A stretch of DNA of 64,000 nt from Dichotomocladium elegans (GCA_025716815.1 JAIXMN010000012.1:992001-1056000); one strand, 5' to 3'; numbered from the stretch's first letter, positions 1 to 13,373 are shown. Made by a program: numbers and translations. Notes: generated by a model from the sequence alone, not told the origin.

Positions 1-3000
1 GCAAAAATGTCTGTCTCGTCTGCAAATAGATCTTCTGCCCTTGAAACCGACGGTTCATCTGCAAATAGATCCGCTGCTCTCGAAAGCTTGGGTTCGTCTG
101 CAAATAGATCAGAAGCTTTGTCAGACGAATATGGATTGATAACCGGGGAATCGTCTGCAAACAGGTCGGCCGCTCTGGATTCTTTCCCCTTTCTACAGCT
201 TTCATTCTCGATACGCTGTCTTTCTCTTTCAATTGGCTTGCTCTTTGCAAACGTAGTGATGATAAAAAGGGCAAGCATTGGACATCCCAATCTCTCATAC
301 GCGCGGCTGACGTTGAGTGAGAAGAGATACTCAAGGGAGGGCGATATTTCAAACTCGCGTTGATTCTGGAGCCGCATCTGTTTTCTCAGATGGTGGTAAA
401 GAATGAAAAGATTAGGGTCGCTGACGTTTGCTGCCGACTCGTCTTCCTTTGTGATTTTAACTGGAATTTCTAGACATCCATCAATGGCACTTAGCGGTAC
501 CTACAGATGACAACCAAAAGTCTTAGAATGTTTTAGCCCGCGACCATATACCATTGACGAGCATACCACCAATGCTCGGAGTGCTTCGCGCTTATCACCG
601 AGCAAAGTGAAAACCATACTGACTAGCCACCGGTCCTTGGCTGCGGTTGCGTGCGGGAGAACTGTGTTTTTAAGGATATCCTTAAGCAGTGGACTATGGT
701 CACCTGTAATAGTTTATGTGTTACAAAGGCACCGTCTTCGCTCTATGTAGAAACTTACCCTCGTATACTCGACATATAGCTATTGCCAATTGGTAATCCT
801 GCAGGTTCTTTAGAATCACATTTACTGCATCCTTCAGCTTATCAGCCAAAAGGAAGAATGCTGCCGCATATGCTATATGACATGATCACCAATAAATCAA
901 TAAGCCTTTCTGATACCGTAGTTAGGATGATAATACCGTAACGCTGTCTTCCCAATAGTACAAATGCGTTTTTTGCAGCAGCTGTTTGCCATCTCGGCTG
1001 AGAAAAGTCATTTGCTAAAAATTTGACCATGATGGCCTGCTCTTTGTGATGCGATGCAGTCCGCCAAAGGCTCTGCAGCAGGGTCTTTTTTCTCAGGGCA
1101 AGATAGAATAAGGTACAGGAGACTGGGTCTTTGATCTCCTGAGCAAGGTAGGTATTCCGGGCGATCATTGTCATTTGTTCTGTCTGTAATACAAAGTAAT
1201 GTCAGCTCCATCTTCCTTTTCTCGTACTTGATCTCGCCCGTACCACAACGTCAGCCTTTTGAAGCCACAGGAAAAGCCCTAGTGAACGTGCATCTTCCCA
1301 CATTATTTTACCACCGCAAAGTCGAACGCAACGTTCGAGCAGCATGTCCTGCATAAAAATCATGAGTTTCCTCTCAACACTCCCCTCGGATACAACCCAT
1401 CCTCTTATGTTTTCCTCACCTGCGATTGACTATGAAGTGCCCACACCATGTCTCTAGAACCAAGCTCTCTGTTTCTTTGATTTTCAGGTAAGATCTCTCG
1501 CAAATGGTAAAAATTCTCTAATAATGCAGTAAATCGAGCTCCGTTTTCGTCCAAAGATTCACCAAGAGAAGAAATCTACAAACAAGAATTAACATGATAA
1601 CCGGTAGTGCTGCTTGGAATATTACTTCAACAAATGTATCGACCATGGCAACAAGATGCATCCGATCGCTTTCTGAGAGAGCTGGTAATTTGCGTTCCTT
1701 GAGAATCGCAATAAGATACTCTCTTTCTTTATTCGTGAGAGGCCGTATTTGGTCATTCTCGTTATCGATGTCATGGCCGCCGTCATCTATGTCGTTAAAC
1801 AAGGCTTCATATGCCTGCTTGTCAGACCTTTTTGCGTCCTATTGAAGTTCATTGCATCAGTCACCATATACATAGATCGCTAATTCATGCAAAACACCCA
1901 CTTTTTCATTCTGGATCTCTAGTACGGTGAGCAACGGAATTGTTGGGATTTGATCCTCAGAGATATCCTCGTCATCGTCAATATGTCTCAAGAAACGATA
2001 CAGCGTGAGAAGCACAGCATTAATAAGTTTTAGCTTTCCTGTAAAGAAAGAAGGCCCTGTTAAGTTATTGAACAACATGTCAACTGCTTGAAAGGAAAGC
2101 TCACCCCACATCAGATAATGAATGAGATGCTTTGGATGGTAAAATGGTAAAGGCCCATTCAACTCGTAGGACTCATCATAAATATTTGAGAGTGGCTCAA
2201 ATTCGGCATCCAAAGGCATATCTAACATTAAATAAAGCATTATTAAATGATGTCAACTCGGGCACTAATCATAGTTATCTTACGCGGTACTATCTGATCG
2301 CTCGAGGTCAGCCATTTCAGATAACACCGGATCTGATTTCCAGATGCCACAGCAAGCACACCACCACCGATCCATGCCACAGCGACAATCTCGTCTGGCC
2401 TTTTTGTCATGTTTGAGTGGAAAATAGCTCCTCTTATGTTTAAATGTCATGCATTTCACTCACGTGTCCACCACGAATTCTGCATAGGGTACCCATTGGT
2501 CGAGCTCAGTGTCCATATCGTCCGCTCGTTTTTCGCCATATATGGCTACCTTTTTGGGGAATGCAATTGCAAGAATAAATTGACCATCGGAAGAGATGTT
2601 CCATGCAACGTCTTTAACAGGATCGCTGAAGTGGGTAATTTAGCATGCATAGACTCACTTACTGATCAAGTTATCTGCGCTTACCTGAACGTCAATTTAA
2701 CGCGCATGGTAGGTGATACATTGCTTCGAATATCGGTCCATATGGAGACCAATCTCGAAGGGGATCCATCTTCTGTGGCTGATACGATCACCATCAGATT
2801 TGCAACGCATCGGATCTTTTTGATATCCTTGAAGCTGGTCTCGAGCGTATATAGATCCTCCCACCGAACATCCTGATCAAACTCTTGATGCGCTCCATAG
2901 CACTTCACAGACGATCCAATTGCTACCGCCAAAGATAGATTCCTGTCAGAGATAGACCCAAGCTGGTGGAAAAGAGTTGATGTGATGTTTGCGGATCGAG

Positions 3001-5725
3001 CACCAGACGTCGCAATGACATCCGGTTCAGAATCCCATGGGAACATATGCACGCCACGAAAAGTGATATGTGCTGTGCCGTCTTCTGAAGGTTGCAACTG
3101 CCATGTAAACGCGCGCTTTGCTTGTTTGGACACACCAACAAGCAAGACACTCACTCCGTTCGAATCGTTATGTATGCTGAAGGTGAATAACGATGATAAC
3201 GGTGCATCAGACTCATATGATTCGCACACATGAAATAGTCGCATCGCATAAGCATCCTCTTCGCACACGTAGATTGCCAATCGATTACCATCGTAGACAG
3301 CTACATATTTGTCTACTCGCACAAAGATTCGCATCAGCACCGTGTATCTTCCATGGCCTTATCCTTACTACCTTCCTCCAACGGCGCCGCAAGTATAGAG
3401 GTGCCTTGTAGACTTAATGAGCATCTCAGTTGTAGCTGAGTTGTTGATCGGCCACGTGCCTATTGTGTGTGTCAGGTGCCCGAATAGAAACCAATTAGAC
3501 AAACAGTCTCTTGTGCGAGCGTTTATCCTCACCTCTCTGAAGCCGTATTTCCAAACATTGATTTTTCCATCGACACCTACGGTACATAGGTGATTGCACT
3601 GACTCTGTCGCATAGAGTTAATTTGATGTTGGTGCCCCAACCAGGTGTATTTGAGATAAAGCCTTGGTGAGAAGCACGTTGTTTCAAGAAAATCCACCAA
3701 ATTTAGCCCATAACATCGTAACTGGCCCTGGTCGTTTCGGCCGATTAACGAGAGCTCTGCAGGTTTGACATTGGCTTATTGCAGGTTTAATGCTAAACGC
3801 ACAAGTTTAAAAAAGCGACATACTGAACTAAAGACTTACATCTTGATTGGATATGTGCATAGTCGTGAAGCACCTGCACAGGATTCATAAAATATGGTAT
3901 GTCCATAGCCTCCACCGTCTGAGATGCTCGAAGAACCACAAAAACTCGAGGAATTCGACGCGGTAAAATGTTGAGGTGCTAAAAAGAGCCAATGTTCTTC
4001 AGCATTGGTCTTTCCATGTCCCTTTCAATGAAAAAGTTCAATGCTTGCCTGCACGCCCCAAAATGTCAAGGATCCATCGGACTGAATACGAAATAATAAA
4101 TCCGGCGTGTCATTTATTAAATCGCGCATCCGCTCGAGGCTCTGATATAGCCGTCCGTACTTGGGTTGGCCTTCTAATCGTGCGAAGATGGATCCTCGCA
4201 GCTCATCGCACCCAATATAATGAATAGGGGTGAATTCGTCTTCATCTCCCTGGTCGATGCTCGGATCCTCATCGAAGGCAGCAGTGACCAAGGACTGGTT
4301 TGGATCAACAACAGCACACATGTGGAGCATATGCGGGAATTTTGGATCAATAGGACTCCAGAATCGCCCAATACCGTCTCGTGCCATCGTAAAAAGAGTA
4401 CAATCGCGCTGGCTGGAAAGAAACCATACTATGAGCGTCCTATGCTGTGACGGGCGCGCTATTCGCTCCTCATATACCTGCTCTTATGTTGCATCCGTCT
4501 CCAAACAAAATGTGTGACATGTCTCGGATGTGGAAGGAATATAAACTCGTACTGTGAAAATGATTTATCTATAGCAATTAATCCGTTAACGAAAACTCTG
4601 AATGGGATTTTATGCCTCCCCACTTGCTGCTGACCTTTATCATTGGTGTACCATAACGTGACAAGTCGATCAAGCTGTTAGAGAAGGGAAATACGTAGCA
4701 GAGAAAGAAACATAGGAAATGAGTTATAAAACCAATGTACACCTTCAGCCAATTGAAATAAGTGCATACGTGACCCGTTGTGACAAACATCGAAGAACAT
4801 GGCTCGAATTTGGCCATCGTAATAGGTGCTGCGGGCCTGAAGATGATGGCAGAGTTAATAGCAGGTACTACTTCTTAGAATGTTGCGTGAGCGCCTCAAC
4901 AGCATACTTACCTTGCGCTCCAATTCTTAGTCCAACGGGAGGAATCAGATGTAGGAGTCCATATACTTAGCTCCTCTCCTGCCGCCAATATGTGTCCTAT
5001 CGTGATAGTCATCCGCCAACGTGCGACGCGTAAGTACGCGGACAGGTCCCATCATCATCTCTATTTCCTACCTTGATGACTCCAGTCCACGCATGCTACA
5101 GGGCTGCTCACTTGTATGATATGCCTCAGACACCATGGATGCGCCTGGTTTTGTTTCTCTTTCGAATAAGCTTGCTACTCTACATGTTTCCCACGTTCGT
5201 GCCATAGAAACCACGACTTACTTGACCAGCATTGGTTTGGTATTCGAATACGCCGATCCGCGTACCGCAGGCAACTGCAAGCTAAGCCCGAGATTGCACA
5301 GGAATAGAAGAATGTCTATGTGCTTGAGTGATGGAACACTCTTTTCTTTGTTGTCTGCGTCATTGCCATTTGTGGCATTTTACCTGTCCAGTACTCCTCG
5401 AACCTGCAACCGCTGTAACAGGTTCATAGGTGTCGTAAACTGATGTCTGTTCATCTAGAGGGACGGCGACGATCTGGACAAGCTTGGCTGGATCTGCATA
5501 AATGACAACTTTGGACCCCGTTGCGTAGACCTTTTTACCACACAGACGCATAAACACACACACATGCACGCACGCATACACGGCACATGATAAGGTGAGG
5601 GTTAGGAATGAAGGAAAAGTTAGCTTTAGGAATCTTACAATGTAGCGAGTTGACTTCCAAACAAAGGTGTCAATGGCGTGTGGCTGTGGATTGACTTGTC
5701 CAGGGCAAATCTGCTCCAGGAACAT
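1..5725 (-). CDS. rav1: Rav1/DmX-like RAVE complex subunit, 3' end missing
   Basis: Large scaffold subunit of the RAVE complex, which reassembles the V-ATPase V1 and Vo sectors. The N-terminus (MFLEQICPGQVNPQ, ATG at 5725-5723) matches family starts. Exon 1 ends at 5639 with donor GTAAG, and exon 2 resumes at 5530 to give RYI-VYATGSKVVIYAD. Further blocks on the minus strand are 4387-4025 (DGIGRFWSP, HMCAVVDPNQSLV), 3700-3368 (WD unit VDGKINVWKYG), 3340-2681, and 2240-1857 (HYLMWGELSFQAVDMLF), then LKDAVNVILKNLQDYQLAI near 840-781 and GDHSPLLKDILKN near 715. The last blocks belong to the Rav1p_C domain, so this is N-terminal WD40 propellers followed by Rav1p_C. The C-terminal tail runs off the window edge and carries acidic DLFADE repeats. 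The family call is firm; inner exon borders are approximate. Confidence 0.85.
13..180 (-). repeat. Four DLFADE/DLFADD repeats in the Rav1 tail
   Basis: Read on the minus strand in the Rav1 frame, the tail carries four near-identical units built on S-R-A-(A/E)-D-L-F-A-D-(E/D). Spacing is about 20 residues between the first two and 14 between the others. The plus strand shows the same units as recurring tctgcaaatagatc. The units are acidic with a hydrophobic LF core, like short linear binding motifs. More units may lie beyond the window edge. Confidence 0.8.
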
Positions 5726-5929
5726 TTGAGGGCGAGAACTTGGAGAATGTCGGTAAAAAGAAGGATAAATAGGTACGTGGTAGGTCGCAGCGCATAAAAA
5801 ATAGCGCACCGCGCAGAGTCCTGAGAGAGAGAGCCTCTCGTCATTTAGAGGAAACGCTTGTTTTTTTTTTTGATTGATTGTTTATTACTACTTTTCTTCT
5901 TTTTTGCTAAAGGCAGCTATATGAATAGA

Positions 5930-7541
5930 CTATTTTTCACCAATGGAAAACAGTTCGATTTCGATGCATTCAAACTCGGGGAAAAGTGAAAGGGTCTCGT
6001 TATCGAAGGTGGGGCATGGCTCGCTGTGGCCTTTTTCGAGGTCGGAATTAATCCATAAACCGAATTTGCCATCTCTGTGGTTAGCCATTTGTCGTTGTGA
6101 GTATTTGGACTGAATGCCATGTATATATACATTTTCACTGACCCTCCGCCTATTGCAATGAAGTCACTTTCAGACAAGACCATATACTCGTTCTTCCCCG
6201 TCCATGGGAATACTTTGATGGTTCCATTCTTCCTTGAATATTTCCAGAGAAAGCTGCGACCATGATGGAATAAAGACCATGGTGAGTTGCAAATGTAAGC
6301 ATACGCTCTTTCTGCAAGGTTCCTTTCTAAACACCTACCATTCGCCGTTTCCATAGTAGGATGTGTGATAACCTTTGATCGATTCATTGAGAAAGGCACC
6401 GAATATCTAGAGGATTGATGGCAGGGAGAATGAGTAATCATTGAATTGTGTAAAACAAACTACTCACGGAGTCATTTTCATCTTTGATAGCAAGCACGCA
6501 TGGGCCTTCCTTGCACCGCTTGGCCACCCTATACATGGTCGACATGCTCGATCCGTGTTGATCGAGACTGTATACGAGCGACCAGGAAGAAGCAAGCCGA
6601 TAGCGACGTGGAAGATAGGACCGGATCTTTTTTTTATGGCACGCATACATAAGCAACGTGTGCAATTTGAAAGGGAATTCTCTTATATACGTCCATACCT
6701 GCTCAGCAATCAAATCATCTAATACTGGCTCAGTATCCAAGCGACGGCCCATTAGCTTTGGCGGTTCCATGACGTCTAAAAACTCGATGACCCGTCGCTG
6801 CTGTGTCTGTGGCTTTTCTTGCTGCTCTTCCAAGAGACTGGCGACTGAGATAAGTGCGTCCACAGCAGCAGAGTCGGTGCTTGTGGGAGGAGAGCAGTTA
6901 GTGCACGTGGAAGGAGGAGATGCGGTGCGCTTGCTGGGGGAAGATGTGATAGAACTGATAGTAGAGCTACTTTTGCTGGTAGTGGTGGTGATACTGTTGT
7001 TGCTACAAATGGAGTCGGTGGTATTATGGTGTTGTGTCCGCCAGTCAAACACCGCGACAGAAGTGACAGGCGAACGATCGTCGTGATGACTCGATAGAGA
7101 TGAGGGTGAGGAAATGACAGAGCTGTCTTTAGTGATGGAGGTTGTCGAATGAGACTTATGAACCAGAGGTGGGCGCTGGCGCTGGCTCAAGCACGGTCTT
7201 TGCTTATTGGCAGTCGATGTCGGCGAAGCACCGAGACCTATGTAACAAACAGTTAGCATTAAATTGTCTGTTGTCCTGTTGAATATGAAATGCTTGCCCA
7301 GCAGCTTGGATACAAATCGAGTGATGGGAGACGGCTTATCTGCATAGCTTTCCTCGTCCGTGACAGACCGTTGAAGCGGATAGTAAATTTGAGAGTGCTT
7401 GGCAGGCGACGATGGTCCGGCCATCGAGGGATTGTGCTCTCCTGCTGCTGAAGTTGCCATGGAGTATGTTTGGTGGTTCTTTGAATGGTAGACTGTGGCC
7501 GCTGGAGACCATGATAAATGATATTGGTGCTGTTTTGTCAT
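5930..7541 (-). CDS. oxr1: TLDc-domain protein, Oxr1-like
   Basis: TLDc proteins bind the V-ATPase. Yeast Oxr1 promotes disassembly of the enzyme, and family members protect against oxidative stress. The N-terminal half is Ser/Thr-rich and low in complexity. The TLDc domain follows: LIAEQVW, RYRLASSWSLVYSLDQHGSS, CVLAIKDENDS, then across an intron IFGAFLNESIKG, FLWKYSRKNGTIKVFPW, NEYMVLSESDFIAIGGG, and in the last exon DGKFGLWINSDLEKG ending IELFSIGEK and TAG at 5932-5930. The start chosen is MTKQHQYH at 7541; MATSAAGEH at 7460 is an alternative. A likely 60-nt GC-AG intron lies at 7297-7238. The next gene downstream on the same strand is rav1, 204 bp away. Confidence 0.88.
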
Positions 7542-8548
7542 TTCTGCGTATGTACAACAGAAAGAAAGGGGGGGAAGAAGGTGGATGGAAAGGGTAAAAT
7601 AGACAAATTTTCCTTTTTTTTTCATGCATTGTCTAATGTATGGGATCCCACCTAATAGACACCCGACCCCTCCCCTCTACCCCCCCCCACTCCCTGCTTT
7701 CCCTTCTGTTCCTACTCCTTTCCCGCCCTATCTCAACATCCCACTTTTGCCATAAAAGGAGTGTTAGGTACACATGGTATAGGTCTTCAGCACCAATTGC
7801 CTTTGATATCTAGTCAGTCACCCGGGCCCTTTTCTCACCCATGCATACGACGAGATCATGGTGGTGATGATGTTGGTGGCGGCGATAGCGGCGGCGGCGA
7901 GTGTTTGGATATTGCGTAAATGTCCCCTTTTTCCGTCTATCCGACAGGCGAAACCTGCAAGCGATGCATACGAGACGCACGTTTTGCACAACGCACCCCA
8001 CTTAAATCGTTTGACGTTTTCTTTGTATGTTTTTTTTTATAGAAATAAATGTCTAGCCTAGCTTCTATTAGCCAAGTTGTTCTTTTTGCGGACCCTCAGG
8101 TGACAATGAGGGGACCTGTGCATGCGTGCGCGATTGCGCGCATCATCGCTGACTTGCCATCGAACTGATTATTAGGAAACCTTTATTTGCTCCCGAAGAT
8201 TGCGCGCAAGCCGTTTTCGTTTCTTGAACAGTGATTGCAGCTGAAGAAGCATAAATCCAAAGAGGAGAAATGTGAGAGAGAAGAGGACTTTTTCAATGGA
8301 CATTATGCTTCGAGTGAAACAAAATAGCTGAAAAAGGGGGGGGGGTTAAATCATTTACGCCGGTATGCAGGCTTTCCTCTCTCATTGCTGGTATAGAGAG
8401 ACAAACACAACCCATACGCTTGGTTACACAAACATCCAGAGAGAGGGAGGGAGACCTTGGGGACAGATGGATGGAAATACCATCCTAAAGTATTTGTACA
8501 ATTGCAATTACTTCTAAAATTCACATACACACATTATTCGGAGGATAT
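7542..8548. other. Intergenic region, oxr1 promoter side
   Basis: This is about 1 kb between the start of oxr1 and the 3' end of the valyl-tRNA synthetase gene. It has a C-rich stretch at about 7665-7705 containing several CCCCT words and two homopolymers (C9, and G9 near 8335). CCCCT/AGGGG is the stress-response element core in yeasts, so a stress-responsive oxr1 promoter is possible but unproven. The short ORFs here have no recognisable content. Confidence 0.4.
7663..7705. promoter_or_regulatory. CCCCT-rich stretch upstream of oxr1, possible STRE cluster
   Basis: Several CCCCT words lie within 45 bp, about 120-165 bp upstream of the chosen oxr1 start. In yeasts this word is the Msn2/4 stress element, and oxr1 is a stress-linked gene. 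The stretch is also simple C-rich sequence, so the match may be compositional. Confidence 0.25.
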
Positions 8549-11500
8549 CTAGTTGCGCAAGTAAACAGTGACAGTATCCTTGAGGGTCTTCGCCGTTGTG
8601 CAATCGGCGGGCGCCGTCTTATCTTCGACGGCCAAAATCGTTACCTCCTTCATGCCCTTGGCAAGCGTTTGGATCGCACCTTGTTCAGCCTTGAGCAAAG
8701 TAGTCAACTTGGCATCCTCAGCTTGGATAAAGACAACACCGTCCTTCTTCTTGTTCGCTGCAACAGCAAGACTGCGAACGGTCTTCACAACTTCGAACAC
8801 ACTGTCAAAGTCCGTCTCAGCCTGTTCGTTGGCATAGGCAGTGTTCTCGACAGGGTAGCTAGACTTGACAATAGAGGCAATCTTATCGCCAGGGCGGCGG
8901 CCGAGGCGTTGGTATAGCTCTTCAGTGACGAAGGGCATGAAGGGATGCATTAACTTAAGACCAGCCTCCAAGCAAGTATACAAGGTGTTCTGAGCAGTAA
9001 GCTTCTGAGCAGCAGAAGCTTCGTCGGTCGAATCGCAGATGGGTTTGATGGCTTCCTATAAACATCCCACATATCATATTGTCGATATAACAAATCGCAC
9101 AAATGTCGTTCTTTTCCTTTTGGCAAAACTTACAATGTATACGTCGCACAAGTCGTACAACCAGAACTGGTAGACGGCATTAGTAGCGTTCATAAAATTA
9201 CGCTCCGCCAATGCTTTGTTGGTGTCCCTGGCAGCATTGTTTAGCTTGGCAAGAATCCACTTGTCAACCAAGCGTTCGTTACCAGAGAGCTTTTTTTCAA
9301 ATAGGAGCATTCATTAGTTTACAAATGTTTCTGCCAAAATCTTATTCATATTTACCGCAGCAGAGGCATTGGGCTTGAAGTCAGAACCCAGCTTCATCAA
9401 TGCAAAGCGAGTGGCATTCCAGATCTTGTTACAGAACTTGCGATAACCTTCAACACGCAAGATATCCAAGTTGATATCACGGCCACCTGTGGTATAGGCG
9501 CAAAGGGCAAAGCGCAAGGCATCGGTACCACATTGAGGAATACCCTTGGGGAAGTCTGCTTTCTGAACACGATCGTCAGGAATTATGGATATGTATACCA
9601 GAATGTGCCGTTCTTTACTACGCTACCTGGCCACTCTTTGCCTTTTCGATCTCCCGGGGATCGAGGTTGCCCTCGTACAACTTGGCGTGGAGGCCTTCCA
9701 GTGAAATACCCTCAATGACATCGACGGGATCGATAACATTTCCAAGTGACTTGGACATCTTACGGCCGTGAGCATCACGGATCATGGCATGACAGAACAC
9801 CTCGGAGAAAGGAACCTTGCCGGTAAGTTTGATACCAAACATAACCATGCGGGCAACCCAGAAGAACAAAATATCCCAGCCAGTCTCAAGAAGACTAGCT
9901 GGATAGAATTTCTCGAAATCAGCAGTCTATGTTTACATGCAACAGAACAAAGTTCGATGTTAGCTTGTAATTATCCAGGGTGTGGCTCAGATGTAGCGTG
10001 AATTACCTTATCCGGCCAGCCCATGATCGAAAATGGCCACAATCCAGACGAGAACCAGGTGTCGAGTACATCCGGATCTTGTTCCAAAGTGAACTTCTCG
10101 CCAGGGTATTTAGCCTCGGCCTGAGCTTTTGCATCGGCCTCATCCCGACCACTGACCCAGTTCTCATTGTCAGAGTAATCAACGGGTTTGCCCTCGATCT
10201 TGACGTAGTAAGCAGGAATGCGGTGACCCCACCATAGCTGGCGGGAGATACACCAGTCCTGGATATTACCGAGCCAACGGAACCAATCTGCCTCAGAGAC
10301 CTTGGGTGCGATCTTGAGGTCACCCTTCGTTACAGCCTCCATGGCAGCATCAGCCATGGGCTTGCAATTGACCCACCATTGTGGCTTCATGAGAGGTTCA
10401 ATGATATCGCCAGACTTGCTGCAAACAGGGACGGCCATTGGGTTTTCCTTGACACCAACAAAGAGACCCTTAGCCTTGAGATCCTCCACGATCTGGCGAC
10501 GAACGTGGAAACGCTTCATGCCCTTGTAAGGACCACCATTATCGTTGAAGGTGCCGTCGTCATTCAAAATGTTGATGAACTCAAGGTTATGGCGCTTGCC
10601 AACTTCATAATCGTTGAAATCGTGGGCTGGGGTGATTTTCACCGCACCAGTACCGAATGCCATATCGACAGCAATGTCATCGGTGACAATGGGGATGCGA
10701 CGCTTAACGAAGGGATGGATAACGTACTTGCCGTGTAAATGTTTGTATCGTTCGTCATTGGGATGAACAGCAATCGCGGTATCACCCAGCATAGTTTCAA
10801 TACGGGTGGTAGCAACGACAACACGCTCGTCAGAACCCTCCACGACATAAGCAAACTCGTTGAGGACACCAAATTCAAACTTCTCCTTGCTATCGTAGCC
10901 AGGGACGCTCAACAATGTGCGACCAGCCAACTCCTTGTTCTCGACTTCCAAGTTGGACAAGGCTGTGTTGAGGCAAACGCACCAGTTGACAAGGCGATTG
11001 GCACGATAGATGGTACCTTCGCGATGCAGGCGAACAAAGGTCTCTCGAACAGCTTTCGACAATTTCTGACGATAGGTTGCAGTGAGCCAGATATTTCTTC
11101 CGGCTATTCCAGCGTCTTAATAAACACTTACAGGATCCATTGTGAAAGCAGCGCGGTCATAATCGTATGATGCAGCGAGGCGATGGAATTGGCTATAGAT
11201 TTTATCGCCATACTTCTCCTTCCACTTCCAAACCTGCTCAACGAAAGCCTCGCGACCGAGATCGTGGCGCGTTTTTTTCTCCTCATTCCACAGCTTCTTC
11301 TCGACAACCGATTGGCAGGAGATACCTGCGTGATCGGTACCAGGGTTGAACAAGACCGTCTTGCCCAACATGCGGTTCCTGGAACACGGTTACGATAAAT
11401 TTATACATTCCGCGTAACATGCCTTGATGTTCTCGACTCACCATCGAACCAAGGTGTCCTGAATGGCGACAGTTAGCGCGTGGCCGATGTGGAGCGAACC

Positions 11501-12079
11501 TGTAACGTTAGGTGGAGGAGCGGGGACGACAAAGAGACCTTCGGGCTTGATCTCGCCGTCCTTGGTGAGTTCGGGAGTGAAGTAACCTTCCTTGAGCCAC
11601 CAGTCGTACCAAGCGGATTCAACTGCGCGGGGATCATAAGCATTCGCCATAGGTGCAGACATGTCTGCAAACGCAACGCAACATATATACTGTTAGTAAC
11701 TCCAGTTCTCCAAAAGCATAATGACCCCTTATTTACCCTTCTTTTCGCCCTTTGGAGTCGTGTTGACATACTCAGTTTGTTCGGCAGCGGCTTTCGCGGC
11801 CTTCTTCTTCTTCTTTTCGGCGTTCTCAGAAGTAGCAGCTTGCTGCTTCTGTGCCTCAAGCTTTGCCAATGATACCATTCAGTCATCATGTTTGCTTCTC
11901 GAAAGACTAACTTTTTCTGAAACAGTCCTCACCTTGGCCTGCTTGGCCTGGAATTTCGCTAATTTAGCGAGACGCTTGGCTTCATTTTTCGCGTCATTCT
12001 TAGCCTTCTTGGCAGCAGCGGCAGCAGCGGCATCGGCATCCGATGGGGCTGGAGGGGGATTTTGGACTTGATCAGCCAT
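8549..12079 (-). CDS. vas1: Valyl-tRNA synthetase
   Basis: Class I aminoacyl-tRNA synthetase that charges tRNA-Val. The start [10 protein letters not shown] (ATG at 12079-12077) is followed by an Ala/Lys-rich N-terminal extension typical of eukaryotic ValRS, spliced onto [16 protein letters not shown] and then [19 protein letters not shown]. The class I HIGH signature is GSLHIGHAL near 11500. The editing and catalytic core follows ([34 protein letters not shown]). KMSKS appears as [10 protein letters not shown] near 9755. The anticodon-binding domain follows ([23 protein letters not shown]). The protein ends VYLRN at 8549. Several small introns interrupt the gene. In yeast one VAS1 gene supplies cytosol and mitochondria from two starts; no upstream presequence could be confirmed here. 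Confidence 0.95.
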
Positions 12080-13346
12080 GGCGAACACTGTAGAGGAATG
12101 GGTACGTCCTTAAGCGGAGCCACAGCGTTATGTATCAAAAATATCTGCTAAGCCACCAGGATTCATACAGTAACAACAGAGAAGTAGCACGCATACACTG
12201 TGAGTCATTCATTTCATTCGGGCACCTGATCAGCGTGGTAGAAATATACGGTGGCTACAGCAGCCAATAATGGATTCCTCCGCGATCCACGCACGCTGGA
12301 CCGCGCTGACTGCAAGACATCTACTTTTTTTCCTGAGAGAGTGCCGACTGTTGGTTATCATTTACACCCGCCGAAATATCTTGCGTCGGGCAGTTCCGAG
12401 CATGAAAGAGTTCTAATCATTAGGAAATACCGTTCTTCTTCGTCCTTCTCCCATTTGCAAAACTTAAGTTTGAAGAAGAATTATTATTCTGTGCATTTTT
12501 TTTTATTTGATACCGAGAATCAGCGTATGGACTTGAAAATATTTTATGCGTAAAACTACATTATTTTCTTTTTTCTTGTCTTACTATGCGAGTCCAAATA
12601 CAAAGGTAATTAATAACGCAGAATGCATTTTCCGTGGGTGTGCTTGTACATGCGCTGGGGGGCATCCTACTATCCAACTGATGTAAGACCTTTTCTCCAA
12701 CCCATCTATTACTGGGCTTAGTCGTTCTTAATATATTTCTACGTTAACCCAGGACAAAGAGCCTGCGAGAATCAGACAACGAAGCTCATATGATCGGTGA
12801 TAATGACTCGTGGGAATGTTTCCAAGTACATGGCAGCGGTTTCTGTATATGGGCATCTGTGATTGCAGACATCGAGTGAAATAACATGTCGAAGGAAAAG
12901 AATAAATATCGGCAATGAAGACCATTTACCTAGAATATATTTGCTATTCCCTTGAGAAAGAGCTCAAACGAGAATAAATTATGTGATGTCAATTAAACGG
13001 CCGGACACATCACTGAGAAGCCCAGAAGAAGCAAAGCCCAAACGAGCGGAGTAAATCACCGTAATACAAAAAACTTGATGCCGCAATTCTCTATTTAAAT
13101 TCCAGTAGTCCCTTCATCAAATACGAGGATGGGAGCCCAACCCACTTTTCTTCAGCAACGTGTAGACTCATACAATACAATACACGGAAAGTAGAGGTAA
13201 ACGAGATTCCTAAAACGGGGTGTAAAAGGGTTGCTCTAAGCCGAGGTAACATTTCTAGCCTCAAAGTTTTCTTTCGTGTGATATGATGTCTTAAGAACGT
13301 GCAACGTTGCTTCTTGAAACGGATAAATCAAACGTTGGGTCATTAC
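12080..13346. other. Intergenic region between divergent vas1 and HET-domain gene
   Basis: About 1.27 kb of AT-rich sequence between two genes read outward. A plus-strand ORF at 12251-12553 has no recognisable domain and is rich in Ser/Phe runs. No tRNA or repeat was recognised. Confidence 0.4.
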
Positions 13347-13373
13347 ATGAGCCCCTCTTTCCGCTCTTTAAAA

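Noticed and set aside
7..363. Plus-strand ORF with SSANRSAALES repeats
   Set aside because: It is the antisense shadow of the Rav1 DLFADE repeats; the minus frame joins conserved Rav1 sequence, while the plus frame has no conserved flank.
7810..8001. His-rich minus-strand ORF
   Set aside because: It arises from simple GGT/GGC repeats; no start context or homology.
12251..12553. 100-codon plus-strand ORF between vas1 and the HET gene
   Set aside because: No domain, simple composition, and it lies in the promoter region of a divergent pair.
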